Positions 35,232 through 44,377 of a stretch of DNA of 53,796 nt are shown piece after piece (the stretch's first letter is position 1; each line of letters opens with the position of its first letter). The notes under the pieces were generated by a model. It did no database searches. It had not been told where the DNA came from and worked only from the letters and a program-made list of their open reading frames with translations. The DNA is taken from positions 1-53,796 of the forward strand of contig NZ_FZOK01000018.1 of assembly GCF_900188245.1 (NCBI RefSeq). Direction: 5' to 3'. The DNA is from Belliella buryatensis (lineage in GTDB: Bacteria; Bacteroidota; Bacteroidia; Cytophagales; Cyclobacteriaceae). A program made the position numbers and the translations under genes.

Positions 35232-37398
35232 TATCTGCAAATTCCAAGTCTATGGTTCTTCTGTCTATATCGGTAGCTACTACACGGACATTGACTTGAT
35301 CACCCAAAGTGATCATTTTTTTATTTTTGCTACCTATCAGGCGCATATTTTTTTCATCAAATTCATAATAATCATCGTCCATATCTTGGACTCTAATCAT
35401 TCCTTCACATTTGGTTTCGGTGATTTCTACAAACACACCCCATTCTGTCACACCTGAGACAATTCCCACATAATCCTTGTCTTCAGCCAAAGACATAAAT
35501 TCTACCTGCTTGTATTTGATAGATGCCCGCTCAGCATTAGAAGCTCTCTTTTCTCTATCTGAGGAATGCAGACATTTATCTTCCCAGCTCTCTGACTCAG
35601 GAGACTTTCCACCATCCAAATAATGCTGCAATAACCTATGCACCATCATGTCAGGATACCTTCTGATAGGTGAAGTGAAATGCGTGTAATGCTTAAATGC
35701 CAATCCAAAATGGCCTCTAGGCTCTACTGTATAGATTGCCTTAGCCATACTACGAATCGCCAATTGTTCCAATACATTCTGCTCAGGTTTACCCTGAATC
35801 TCATCCATCAATTTATTGAGTGCCTTGGAGATCCTATTCCCTTCTCCCATCTGGATTTCATGACCGAATTTCTTGGCAAAATTGGAAAATGTCTCTAATC
35901 GCTCTAGATCGGGATGATCGTGAACTCTATATACAAAAGTATCTGCACCTTTGTTTTTATTATAAATGAATTCTGCCACCGTCCTGTTTGCCAACAGCAT
36001 GAACTCTTCTATCATCTTGTGTATATCCTTGCGCTCCTTGACAAAAAGTCCCAGTGGTGTACCTTTTTCATCAAGTTTAAACTTCACCTCCACTGTTTCA
36101 AAATTCACCGCTCCTTTGTCAAACCTTCTTTTTCTTAATTTTTTAGCCAATTCATTCAGCAAAGTTAATTCTTCAAAGAAGTCACCTGACTGGTTATCGA
36201 TATTTTCTTGTGCCTCTTCATAGGCAAACCTGCGATCCGAATGAATCACTGTCCGACCGATCCAATGATTCAAAACGTCACCTGATTCATCCATCTCAAA
36301 GACACATGAAAAAGTCAATTTGTCTTCATTGGGTCTCAAAGAACACAGTCCATTACTCAATCGCTCAGGAAGCATTGGGATGGTTCTATCTACTAGGTAA
36401 ACAGATGTAGCTCTATCAAAAGCCTCTTTTTCAAGACCTGTTTTGGGTTGCACATAATAAGTAACATCTGCGATATGTACGCCTATTTCATAATTCCCAT
36501 TATCTAGTTTTCGGTAAGAGATGGCATCATCAAAATCCTTCGCATCTGCTGGATCTATGGTGAATGTAGTAATTCCCCTAAAGTCCTTTCTAGCACTGAT
36601 CTCTTTGGGAGAAATCTGCTCTGGGATCGTGTCAGCTTCTGCCACTACATCTGCAGGGTATTCGAATGGCAAACCAAACTCAGCCATGATGGAATGAATC
36701 TCTACTTCATGTTCTCCCGCTTTTCCTAAAACTCTGGTGACTTTTCCAGTAGGATTCTTATCCCCCTCTCTCCATTCGGTCAGCTTCACTACTACTTTTT
36801 GATTGTGCTCTGCTCCTCCTAGATCTCCCTTGTGCACGAAGATATCATGATGCATTTTCTTGAAATCTGGCACCACAAAGGCAAATCTTGGGGATATCTC
36901 CACCCTACCTACAAATTCATCCCTACTTCTCTCTAGTACTTCAAGTACTTTGCCCTCGGACCTTCCTGTTCTCCCCTTCATAGGCAAAACCATCACTCTC
37001 ACCCTATCTCCATCCAAAGCATTTTTCAAGTCTGCTTCTTTGACAAGGATGTCTTCTTCCACATTGAACTTGGCATCTGCTATGATATAAGCAAATCTCG
37101 GATTCACATAATCCACTACACCTTCGACAAACTCAGGGTCTTTGGTCGAGGAGAAATAATTCCTCGGTGACTTGGATACAGATCCTCCAGCGGCAAGCTT
37201 ATGTAAGATAGGCTCTACCCCTCCTTTGGTGACAGAGTCTCTGATTTCTAATTTCTTAATAATCTGTTTGGCATTGAATTCTTCTCCAAAGTTATTATCC
37301 AAAAAGTTTAAGATTTTTCTAGCAAGCTGGGCAGCATCCATGACCTTACCTCCTTTTTTCTTGCCTTTATCTGATTTGTTGTTTGATTTTCTTCCCAT
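35197..37398 (-). CDS. rnr: Ribonuclease R
   Basis: The 733-aa exoribonuclease degrades structured RNA from the 3' end. A lysine-rich N-terminal helix and winged-helix part (residues 1-75) is followed by cold-shock domains (FVEGVVDYVNPRFAYIIADA and then GRVEISPRFAFVVPD). The RNB catalytic core is centred on DPADAKDFDDAIS, with the metal-binding aspartates, then VHIADVTYYV and SNGLCSLRPNEDKLTFSC. A C-terminal S1 domain (DYVGIVSGVTEWGVFVEI) and a basic tail (NDRKPKRR) end it. First gene of the operon with the prenyl synthase and rhomboid genes. Confidence 0.95.
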   Translation of the reverse strand: MGRKSNNKSDKGKKKGGKVMDAAQLARKILNFLDNNFGEEFNAKQIIKKLEIRDSVTKGGVEPILHKLAAGGSVSKSPRNYFSSTKDPEFVEGVVDYVNPRFAYIIADAKFNVEEDILVKEADLKNALDGDRVRVMVLPMKGRTGRSEGKVLEVLERSRDEFVGRVEISPRFAFVVPDFKKMHHDIFVHKGDLGGAEHNQKVVVKLTEWREGDKNPTGKVTRVLGKAGEHEVEIHSIMAEFGLPFEYPADVVAEADTIPEQISPKEISARKDFRGITTFTIDPADAKDFDDAISYRKLDNGNYEIGVHIADVTYYVQPKTGLEKEAFDRATSVYLVDRTIPMLPERLSNGLCSLRPNEDKLTFSCVFEMDESGDVLNHWIGRTVIHSDRRFAYEEAQENIDNQSGDFFEELTLLNELAKKLRKRRFDKGAVNFETVEVKFKLDEKGTPLGLFVKERKDIHKMIEEFMLLANRTVAEFIYNKNKGADTFVYRVHDHPDLERLETFSNFAKKFGHEIQMGEGNRISKALNKLMDEIQGKPEQNVLEQLAIRSMAKAIYTVEPRGHFGLAFKHYTHFTSPIRRYPDMMVHRLLQHYLDGGKSPESESWEDKCLHSSDREKRASNAERASIKYKQVEFMSLAEDKDYVGIVSGVTEWGVFVEITETKCEGMIRVQDMDDDYYEFDEKNMRLIGSKNKKMITLGDQVNVRVVATDIDRRTIDLEFADNESNDRKPKRR

Positions 37399-37443
37399 AA
37401 AAATGGTCGTGTATTTAATTTCTTTAATTTAATAATTATCTCT

Positions 37444-37464
37444 TTCGGAATTTAACATTCCGAA
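37444..37464. promoter_or_regulatory. Perfect hairpin/palindrome upstream of rnr
   Basis: TTCGGAAT (37444-37451) and ATTCCGAA (37457-37464) form an 8-bp perfect stem with loop TTAAC. It lies 46 bp upstream of the rnr start. There is no T-run, so an operator or 5' leader hairpin is more likely than a terminator. Confidence 0.4.
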
Positions 37465-37664
37465 GAAAAGTATTGGCATGCATTGAAAAGCTTGTAAGCT
37501 GAAGTACTTTTTCAAATAGCTTCGATTCGCTATGTACTGAAAAATTGAGGCGACTAATCTTTACTTTTGGGTGGCTATTCAAAGCGACTACATTTATTAT
37601 ACCCAAAGATAAGAAGAAGATTATTGTCTAAAAGGTTCCATTCCAAAAACAAAGATTATTTAAC

Positions 37665-38825
37665 TCATCTTGGAAAACGCTTCCATGAAATCAAGTCACC
37701 TGCTGTTCTTAATTGATTATCATCGCCTCCATAGACAAGTGATTTTTCCAAATTCTGAATTTTTGAAATATCTTGAAACTTATTGAGCCCATCAAACATA
37801 TCCGTTGTAATGGTTTTTGTCGCTTTGAATTCGTAAACCCTAACATCCAACCCTTGGTCCACAAGTAGATCGACTTCATTACCTCCAGAATCTCGCCAAA
37901 ACCATATATCTTCCAAATTATTGGAATGATGCATTTGTTTGACATATTCTGCAATCATCATATTCTCAAACAAAGCTCCTTTGATAGGGTGAATCAAAAG
38001 CTTCTCCACAGATGAAATCTTAAGCAAATGACATAACAATCCTGTATCATAAAAATACAGTTTTGGGGTTTTCAAAATCCTTTTGCTGAAGTTTTTAAAA
38101 TAAGGATCCAGCTGAAACGTAATAAAACTTTGCTCCAATGCTGAAAGCCATGCTTTTGCAGTAGGCTGTGTGATACCACATTCATTAGCCAAAGCATTCA
38201 GATTCAGTAACTGTCCCGCACGAGCCGCACAAAGCGAAAGGAAATTTTGAAATAATCGCATTTCCCTAATAGCAATCAATTCACTTACATCTCTATTGAT
38301 ATAAGTCTGAATATAATTGGAATAAAAGACCTTAGACGGAATATCTCTATGATAAATCGCGGGATAAAACCCTTTGACTAAATTGTCTAAAAACTCATCT
38401 TGCAATAAGCCAACAGAACTTAGTTCCTGATGATCAAGCGGGAAAAGCTTAAATATCGCAACCCTTCCCGCCAGACTCTGTGTGATATTATGCATCAAAT
38501 GGAAATTTTGTGACCCTGAAAGTACATAAGTTCCCATCCGATCTGGATGATTATCCACTTTTGTCTGGAGATAAGAAAACAGTGCTGGTACCCTTTGTAC
38601 TTCATCAAAAATTACTTGATGATCATACTCTTCCAGAAATCCATTTGGATCCTTTTCAGCGAAATTTCTATAGTCAGGATTCTCAAGACTGATATATCGA
38701 TACCCCTGAAACAAATCCTTCAACAAAGTAGTCTTCCCAGATTGTCTCGGACCAGTCAAAGCAATAATAGGGTACTTTGGAATCATTGCCTTTACCGAAT
38801 CATATATCTTCCTGTTAATCAGCAT
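37665..38825 (-). CDS. AAA_14 / DUF4143 ATPase
   Basis: The 386-aa protein combines an N-terminal AAA_14 ATPase with a C-terminal DUF4143 domain. Walker A is GPRQSGKTT (25-33) and Walker B VIFDEVQR (71-78). The segment SGSQNFHLMHNITQSLAGRV (sensor region) follows, and residues about 200-386 carry the DUF4143 pattern with FENMMIAEYVKQ and WFWRDSGGNEVDLLV, which resembles a PD-(D/E)xK fold. The family is common but its function is poorly known. The gene stands alone, preceded by a striking repeat array and an inverted repeat. Confidence 0.88.
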   Translation of the reverse strand: MLINRKIYDSVKAMIPKYPIIALTGPRQSGKTTLLKDLFQGYRYISLENPDYRNFAEKDPNGFLEEYDHQVIFDEVQRVPALFSYLQTKVDNHPDRMGTYVLSGSQNFHLMHNITQSLAGRVAIFKLFPLDHQELSSVGLLQDEFLDNLVKGFYPAIYHRDIPSKVFYSNYIQTYINRDVSELIAIREMRLFQNFLSLCAARAGQLLNLNALANECGITQPTAKAWLSALEQSFITFQLDPYFKNFSKRILKTPKLYFYDTGLLCHLLKISSVEKLLIHPIKGALFENMMIAEYVKQMHHSNNLEDIWFWRDSGGNEVDLLVDQGLDVRVYEFKATKTITTDMFDGLNKFQDISKIQNLEKSLVYGGDDNQLRTAGDLISWKRFPR

Positions 38826-38830
38826 TTTTT

Positions 38831-38858
38831 ATTTCAAAAATACTAATTATTTTGAAAT
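38831..38858. promoter_or_regulatory. Perfect inverted repeat at the ATPase start
   Basis: ATTTCAAAA (38831-38839) and TTTTGAAAT (38850-38858) are perfectly complementary 9-bp arms with a 10-bp spacer. The left arm lies six bases upstream of the ATPase ATG, and the right arm is the first copy of the tandem repeat core. It may be an operator. Confidence 0.55.
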
Positions 38859-38980
38859 AACACAACATAAATTTTGAATTATCATGACTTCAATTTTGAA
38901 ATAGCACGAGTTTAATTTTGAAATAGCACAACATAAATTTTGAATTAACACGAATTCAATATTGAAATAACACGAGTGTA
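38849..38980. repeat. 22-bp tandem repeat array (6 copies)
   Basis: Six contiguous 22-bp units start at 38849, 38871, 38893, 38915, 38937 and 38959, with consensus near ATTTTGAAATARCACRASWTWA. Copy 1 and copy 4 differ by one base. A degenerate seventh copy follows (from 38981). The 22-bp period is close to two turns of the DNA helix, so a protein could bind all copies on one face. It lies between the ATPase start and the end of the exonuclease gene, with no coding sequence. Confidence 0.85.
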
Positions 38981-39014
38981 ATCTTAAAATATAAAGCGAA
39001 AAAGTTATTTTAGG

Positions 39015-39752
39015 TCACTCTTTTTCTAGATCCAAATTGATGATTTCAAACTCAATTTCAGGTGGCACCCCCCTAAAGGCTAAGTAAATTCTCGCAGTCA
39101 CCAATACATCTCGAAGGCAATATGCCCTGATACTTGTTAAGCCAGCTTGGTTGTAATACACATCATTCACTTGGGAGCCATCTATCCCTCCTTTGGAAGT
39201 AGGAATATCAAAAACAGTTGCCAACAACTCTAAGCGCGTATAATGCTTGTAATCACCAAACTTCCAAAGCTCCAAGGTATCCAAATGTCTGATCTCCCAT
39301 GGTCTTCTACCAGCCATCTGTAATGGCTCTGGCAGAGGAATTCTATTAATCAAAATTCTTCTGGAGAGATAGGGAAAATCAAACTCCTTCCCATTGTGTG
39401 CACAGAGAACCCATGGCTTTTTTTCAAGTAATGTCGCGAATGCCTGTAGTGTTTCATACTCACTATCTTCTGCAAAAGTCTTGGTTCTATACACCAACTC
39501 TTCCTTTTCTTTATCAAACACAAAGTAGCCAACACCTATGCAGAGCACCTTTCCAAACTCAGCATAAATCCCTGCCTTTTCGAAAAATAACCCCCCTGGC
39601 TCAATGGCTTCATCTGATTTCTGGATGAGTTTCTCTTTTTTCAACCATTCCTCTTGATATCTTTCTGATAGAGTTTCAAAATCTGACTCAAGAGATGCTG
39701 TTTCAATATCCAAAAACAGGATATCATTCAATTCTTCAAAAAAATTCTTCAT
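39015..39752 (-). CDS. DnaQ-like 3'-5' exonuclease (PolB exonuclease type)
   Basis: The 245-aa protein carries the exonuclease core related to DNA polymerase B proofreading domains. The first metal-binding motif is LFLDIETAS (D-x-E), the second is VLCAHNGKEFDFPYLSRR (H-N-x-x-x-x-D), and the third runs through AYCLRDVLVTARIY. The middle holds H-L-D-T-L-E-L-W-K-F, as in relatives. It probably trims single-stranded DNA 3' ends; RNA activity is possible. It is the third gene behind lipB, starting 11 bp after the 133-aa gene. Confidence 0.85.
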   Translation of the reverse strand: MKNFFEELNDILFLDIETASLESDFETLSERYQEEWLKKEKLIQKSDEAIEPGGLFFEKAGIYAEFGKVLCIGVGYFVFDKEKEELVYRTKTFAEDSEYETLQAFATLLEKKPWVLCAHNGKEFDFPYLSRRILINRIPLPEPLQMAGRRPWEIRHLDTLELWKFGDYKHYTRLELLATVFDIPTSKGGIDGSQVNDVYYNQAGLTSIRAYCLRDVLVTARIYLAFRGVPPEIEFEIINLDLEKE

Positions 39753-39763
39753 AAATCTGTCGT

Positions 39764-40165
39764 TTATCCATGAAGGACACCCTCTAGACCAAGTTCAGGA
39801 ATCATCCTGATGTTAGAAGGATCCATACTCCCTTCTGTAAAGATAAACTTTTTGTCAAATATCTGATCCAAAATGTAATAGCTTAGCCAAAATTCATTGT
39901 TCAATGTAAATACCGCAGGATCAATAGGCTCTATCTTAGCGATAGATTGAGAACCCACTTCTTGAATCATGTGTCTCAATACAGAGGTCTTTCGCTGTTC
40001 TCCATCGATGAGCCCATATCCTTTGCTCGTGATCATCACTGTGTGTAATTCTATCAAGTTCAAATTGATCATGTAAACAGCCCATTCCTCTTGACCGTCC
40101 ACCATCTCTCTAGCTATGGCTAATTTCACTCCTGTGACAGGGTGAAAATCGATATCCTTCTTCAT
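39764..40165 (-). CDS. Hypothetical 133-aa protein (lipB operon)
   Basis: I do not recognise a family. The 133-aa product is soluble, with alternating strand and helix patterns (EEWAVYMINLNLIELHTVMI, then VLRHMIQEVGSQSIAKIE). No signal peptide is present. Its start is one base from the lipB stop, and the exonuclease gene follows after 11 bp, which argues for one transcript. It could be a conserved Bacteroidota protein of unknown role. Confidence 0.65.
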   Translation of the reverse strand: MKKDIDFHPVTGVKLAIAREMVDGQEEWAVYMINLNLIELHTVMITSKGYGLIDGEQRKTSVLRHMIQEVGSQSIAKIEPIDPAVFTLNNEFWLSYYILDQIFDKKFIFTEGSMDPSNIRMIPELGLEGVLHG

Positions 40166-40166
40166 A

Positions 40167-40895
40167 TTATATTTCTCCTTCTATCAACTCCATTTCAAAA
40201 AGATTGACCAAATGTTGCTTCACTTTTTCTTTGACTACTACTTCATCTACTGATCTCCCTAATTCGAGATGCATGGAAGTGACAGCTTTGTCTGCAATTC
40301 CACATGGCACAATATTTCCGAAATACTCCAAGTTAGCATTTATGTTAAAAGCAAAGCCATGCATAGTGACCCAACGGCTAGATTTAACACCTAAGGCACA
40401 AATTTTCCTTGGGTTCTTTTGCTCGATATGATCCAGCCAAACACCAGTAAGTCCCTCAATTCTGCCTGCAATGATCCCATACTCTGCTAAGGTCAAAATA
40501 ATCGCCTCTTCTAAGTACCTCAAATACTTATGAATATCTGTAAAGAAATTATCCAAATCCAAAATCGGATACCCTACCAATTGCCCTGGGCCATGATAAG
40601 TAATATCTCCACCTCTATTGATCTTATAAAAAACCGCCTGCTTTTGCTTCAATCCTTCTTCATCCAAAAGCAAATGGGCTAACTCTCCGCTCTTACCCAA
40701 AGTGTAGACGTGAGGATGCTCTACAAAAATTAGATAATTGTCAGTAGTTAGTTGCTTATCAACTGTTGATTTCCTGTTTTCAATTTTTCTGGCAACAGTA
40801 GTTGCAAAAAGAGTTTCTTGAAAATCCCAGGCCTCTTTATAATCTTTGCTGCCTAAGTCTAGAAATTTTACCTTTTTATTGATAACTTGATTCAC
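40167..40895 (-). CDS. lipB: Octanoyl-(acyl carrier protein):protein octanoyltransferase
   Basis: The 242-aa enzyme moves octanoyl groups from acyl carrier protein to lipoyl domains, the first step of lipoate synthesis. Family hallmarks are RGGDITYHGPGQLVGYPI (with the active-site lysine partner region), GVWLDHIEQKNPRKICALGV and MHGFAFNINANLEYFGNIVP, then CGIADKAVTSMHLEL with the catalytic Cys. Residues 45-55 (KSTVDKQLTTD) look like a small insertion. First gene of a three-gene unit with the 133-aa protein and the exonuclease. Confidence 0.95.
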   Translation of the reverse strand: MNQVINKKVKFLDLGSKDYKEAWDFQETLFATTVARKIENRKSTVDKQLTTDNYLIFVEHPHVYTLGKSGELAHLLLDEEGLKQKQAVFYKINRGGDITYHGPGQLVGYPILDLDNFFTDIHKYLRYLEEAIILTLAEYGIIAGRIEGLTGVWLDHIEQKNPRKICALGVKSSRWVTMHGFAFNINANLEYFGNIVPCGIADKAVTSMHLELGRSVDEVVVKEKVKQHLVNLFEMELIEGEI

Positions 40896-41007
40896 CTTTG
40901 AAATATTTATTTGTCAAAACGCCCACCAAGTACTTTAAGTTCTAGTAGTGGTAGATGATTCAGAGGACATTTTTAAAATGATTTTTCAAAATTAAACATT
41001 TATTGTG

Positions 41008-41364
41008 ATGGCAACACATAATGAAAAGGGAAAGCAAGCGGAAGACCTGGTAATGGAATGGCTTTCGGGCAAAGGCTACAGCTTCAGAACTGCAAACTAC
41101 AGGTATGGCCATGCAGAGATCGACTTGATTTTTGAATACAAAGGCATTTTAATATTTGTTGAAGTCAAATTTAGGAGTGGAACTGGATTCGGATTCGCAG
41201 AAGAGTTTGTCGACTACACTAAAAGAAAACTCTTAATCAAAGCTGCTGATCACTACATCCACGAGCAAGATTGGCATCAGGATATTCGGTTTGACATCGT
41301 AGGAGTCTACCAAGACAAGCACGCCAACATCAATTTTAGGCATTTTGAAGATGCTTTTTATTAA
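41008..41364 (+). CDS. YraN/UPF0102 family protein
   Basis: I start it at the ATG at 41008; a GTG one codon upstream is also in frame. The 118-aa protein has the YraN pattern: G-x-x-x-E-x-x-x-x-x-W near the N-terminus (GKQAEDLVMEWL), ANYRYGHAEIDLIFEYKGILIFVEVKFR (the D-E-V-K endonuclease-like core), and FDIVGVYQDKHA. The family has a PD-(D/E)xK nuclease-like fold but no settled function. It stands alone, facing the cytochrome gene. Confidence 0.9.
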   Translation: MATHNEKGKQAEDLVMEWLSGKGYSFRTANYRYGHAEIDLIFEYKGILIFVEVKFRSGTGFGFAEEFVDYTKRKLLIKAADHYIHEQDWHQDIRFDIVGVYQDKHANINFRHFEDAFY

Positions 41365-41569
41365 AATAATAAAGTGGTCTTGAAATTATGAATGAAATTT
41401 CCCTCCCCATTCTTATTTAGTAATTAACCTGAACAAGCTTTGTATTTTGGACTCTTAATGGTATTATTAATCATTATAGCCACAAAGGTACTAAGACACA
41501 ATAAGCTTAATTCTAATCTCAAAATTTCCTTTTAGGATGAAAATACTTGTGAGATAGCACCTTGGGCAA
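41365..41569. other. Convergent gap between yraN and cytochrome c gene
   Basis: About 205 bp without a gene. I see no clear terminator hairpin or repeat in it. Confidence 0.3.
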
Positions 41570-42544
41570 TTACTTTTTAGCCACAAATTTTTCTACGTAA
41601 TTTTCGACAGGATCAAGGGACTGAAGGTAAGCGTAGATAGCTTTGAGGTCTTCGACTTTCATGCCAGCATACATTACCCAAGGCATAATTGTTTGAAAAT
41701 CATCAGGTTGCACTTTCTCTGGGGTATAATGTCCCTCTTCATACATTTTAAATCGCTGTACAAACATCTCCTCTGACCAATTTTTCAATCCACTTTCATG
41801 TGGTGTCAAATTAGGTGTCGTCAATAGACCTCCGGGCATTTCCATTGCCCGACCACCAGCTAGAGGTTCGCCAACAAAAGCCCCATTTTCAAATCGAGTA
41901 TGACAATCTGCACAGGCGGATGCAGTTACTAAATATTTCCCATATGCAATCTGATCAGAAGGGTCAGGTTTCTGTATCAAAGTTGCTTTGGTAGGCATAG
42001 TTCTTAGGATGAAATTAAAAGGGAAATCTGCCTTGGACTTTGGATGATTTGTTTCTATTGGCTCAAGAGACCTCAAGTACGCTATCACTGCTTCGATATC
42101 TTCAGAAGCTATCTTCCCATAGCTATGATATGGCATTACAGGAAATATTGGTGTTCCATCACGCTTTACGCCAGTCGTAATCAGTCGAAACAATTCACCA
42201 TCTGTCCAGTCCCCTATACCATAAGGTGTAATATTGGCTGAAATAAAAACACCTGGGAACCCCATGGTTTGATCAAATCTCTCCCCTCCAGAAGTCTCTG
42301 TACCGGAAACAGGAGGACCAGAAAATAATGAAAAATCTCTCACAGAATGACAGTCCACACACATCATGACATGATAAGCCATATACTTTCCATGCTCTAC
42401 TTTCTCTGGCGTGATTTCTACTTTGAAATCCATTGGAGGATCTCCCACATTTGGCAAGGCAAGAGAAACATAAGTGACTACTGCCAAAATTAAAATCACC
42501 AATAATGTGGCTAAATAGGCCAAAATTTTAAATATCCTTTTCAT
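41570..42544 (-). CDS. Membrane-anchored dihaem cytochrome c
   Basis: The 324-aa protein starts with an N-terminal membrane anchor (residues 8-30), so the haem domains lie in the periplasm. Two haem-binding motifs are visible: CVDCH (about residue 62) and CADCH (about residue 210). Each is followed by a Met-containing stretch that can supply the distal ligand (for example LAGGRAMEMPGG). The pattern is that of cytochrome c subunits of dehydrogenases, and it probably carries electrons to a terminal oxidase. No dehydrogenase gene is adjacent, so its electron donor is unknown. Confidence 0.88.
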   Translation of the reverse strand: MKRIFKILAYLATLLVILILAVVTYVSLALPNVGDPPMDFKVEITPEKVEHGKYMAYHVMMCVDCHSVRDFSLFSGPPVSGTETSGGERFDQTMGFPGVFISANITPYGIGDWTDGELFRLITTGVKRDGTPIFPVMPYHSYGKIASEDIEAVIAYLRSLEPIETNHPKSKADFPFNFILRTMPTKATLIQKPDPSDQIAYGKYLVTASACADCHTRFENGAFVGEPLAGGRAMEMPGGLLTTPNLTPHESGLKNWSEEMFVQRFKMYEEGHYTPEKVQPDDFQTIMPWVMYAGMKVEDLKAIYAYLQSLDPVENYVEKFVAKK

Positions 42545-42636
42545 AGTTTAGGGGTTAAATGATTTGTTTTTAAAGTCTAAATTTCAAAGTTCCTTGCAAT
42601 TTTTAACTCACCCTAATGGGTGAAATAACCCTTACC

Positions 42637-44280
42637 TTACTGTAAAATCAATGACATTGCCCTTACCTTATGAATCATATCTGTTCTGTTTTGGGCTTCA
42701 ACTTTTATAAATATGTTTTTCAAATGTGTTTTCACTGTATTTTCACTTACAAAAAGAGATGCTGCTATTTCACTATTACTTTTCCCTAACTCTACCAATT
42801 GTACCACATCCCATTCTCTACAAGTGAGGGGGGTTGGCAAATGACTATTAACCAAATTAAAATCAAGTAAATCTGAAGTTTGATGAATCAATTCGGGTTT
42901 GAATCCTCTTTTTTGAGGCTTAAGTTTTAAAAAATAAATTCTATAACCCAGATAAATTGTCAGTAAAAACAGAAAAGAAAAACCAGTGATAATTGTGAGT
43001 TTACTTTTTGTTTCAGCATACAAAGCTGCTTTTTGCTTACTGATCAACTTCTCTTTCTCGATCAATTCATATTTGGCTTGCATTTCCTCAAAAGCCCACA
43101 ACCTCTGTTCACTATTGATGCTATCTTTCACTTGATCATATATTTTCCAATAATGTACGGCTTGATCTGCTTGACCTAAAAGTTCGTAGGCAGAAGCTAA
43201 CTCTTTGGTCACCTGCTTTTGAAGTTCCAATCTTCCCGTAAGCGCAACCATTTCATTTGCTTGCAATAAATCTTGCAGTCCTATTGTTTTTTCTCCTTTC
43301 TTGATTTTTAACATTCCTAGATAAGCCAAAGCCGCAATTTTTTCATGTGACTTATCTGATTTCAACATGGAAATTCCTTTATCTAAGAGCTCAAAAGCTT
43401 CTTCAAGCGCACCTAAATGGTATAATGCAACACCTTCTCCTATTTGAATGACTGCTTGATCCCTTGGTGTTTTGGTATAGAGATTTAATTTTTTCGCTTG
43501 CCTAAATGCATTCAAACTCTTATCATATTCTTGAAGATAAGCATAGAGCAACCCTATATTATAATTTGAATTTATAATTCCGATTGTATCAGCACTTGCT
43601 AACTTTAAACTCAGCGATCTCTCGTAAGCCTCCAAAGCTTTGCTGTAATTTTTTTTGTTGCTGTAGATGATACCCAAATTATTCAAAGCATGACTTAAAC
43701 CTTCATTATAATGAATTACTTCAGAAATTTCCTTAGCTTCTTGATAAGCCAATGTAGCCAAAGCATAATCAGAATTATAATAATAAGCTGCACCTATCGC
43801 ATTCTTCAACTTTGCTACACTGAGCAGATCATTTGATTCTTCTGCTAGATCCAAGGCAAATCGATAGGTAGACATTGCTTCATTAAAGTCATCACTGAAT
43901 TCAAGAGCAAGTGCTTTTTGATAGAGGTTCCATATTTGCCCAGAAACAAAATTGAGGTTTCTTGCTAACACATACCCTTTTTGACTGTAGAATAAGGTTG
44001 AGTCTAAGTTTTCTTCTAAATGATAAAATGCCAAATCTCTTAAAATCCAAACTTTGTTGGTGTCAGCGCTGCTTATTAATAGCTTATAGTGAAGGCTATC
44101 AATTTTACTTTGATTTGCAACGACTTCTAAAGTTGATCCAAAAAATATCGTCATCATATAATAAATTAAACAGACTCTGTTGAACAGGGCTATTTTCAGA
44201 TATGATAATATAGACTTACAAAAATCCATCCCAACTATCTTGATATTTAAAAACCAATAAAATATATCTTTATAATTCAA
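42637..44280 (-). CDS. TPR-containing LuxR-type transcription regulator
   Basis: The 547-aa protein has an N-terminal hydrophobic segment (about residues 22-55), probably a signal or anchor; the ATG at residue 18 is a second candidate start. Tetratricopeptide repeats fill about 60-390 (ALNNLGIIYSNKKNYSKALE and similar). A transmembrane helix lies near 415-435 (LTIITGFSFLFLLTIYLGY), and a LuxR helix-turn-helix closes it (TCREWDVVQLVELGKSNSEI to ENTVKTHLKNIFIK). It is a membrane-bound regulator of the kind common in Bacteroidota. The target and signal are unknown. Confidence 0.85.
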   Translation of the reverse strand: MNYKDIFYWFLNIKIVGMDFCKSILSYLKIALFNRVCLIYYMMTIFFGSTLEVVANQSKIDSLHYKLLISSADTNKVWILRDLAFYHLEENLDSTLFYSQKGYVLARNLNFVSGQIWNLYQKALALEFSDDFNEAMSTYRFALDLAEESNDLLSVAKLKNAIGAAYYYNSDYALATLAYQEAKEISEVIHYNEGLSHALNNLGIIYSNKKNYSKALEAYERSLSLKLASADTIGIINSNYNIGLLYAYLQEYDKSLNAFRQAKKLNLYTKTPRDQAVIQIGEGVALYHLGALEEAFELLDKGISMLKSDKSHEKIAALAYLGMLKIKKGEKTIGLQDLLQANEMVALTGRLELQKQVTKELASAYELLGQADQAVHYWKIYDQVKDSINSEQRLWAFEEMQAKYELIEKEKLISKQKAALYAETKSKLTIITGFSFLFLLTIYLGYRIYFLKLKPQKRGFKPELIHQTSDLLDFNLVNSHLPTPLTCREWDVVQLVELGKSNSEIAASLFVSENTVKTHLKNIFIKVEAQNRTDMIHKVRAMSLILQ

Positions 44281-44377
44281 TATACTGAATTACAATAACT
44301 TAAGCCGTAAATGACTAGTAAGTAATTTAAAAATAAATACTTGAAATTGTTAAAAAGTATCTAAAATAGTTTAATCA

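Noticed and set aside
38849-38980. CRISPR array in the 22-bp repeat region
   Set aside because: The units are contiguous with no unique spacers, are AT-rich and have no cas genes nearby.
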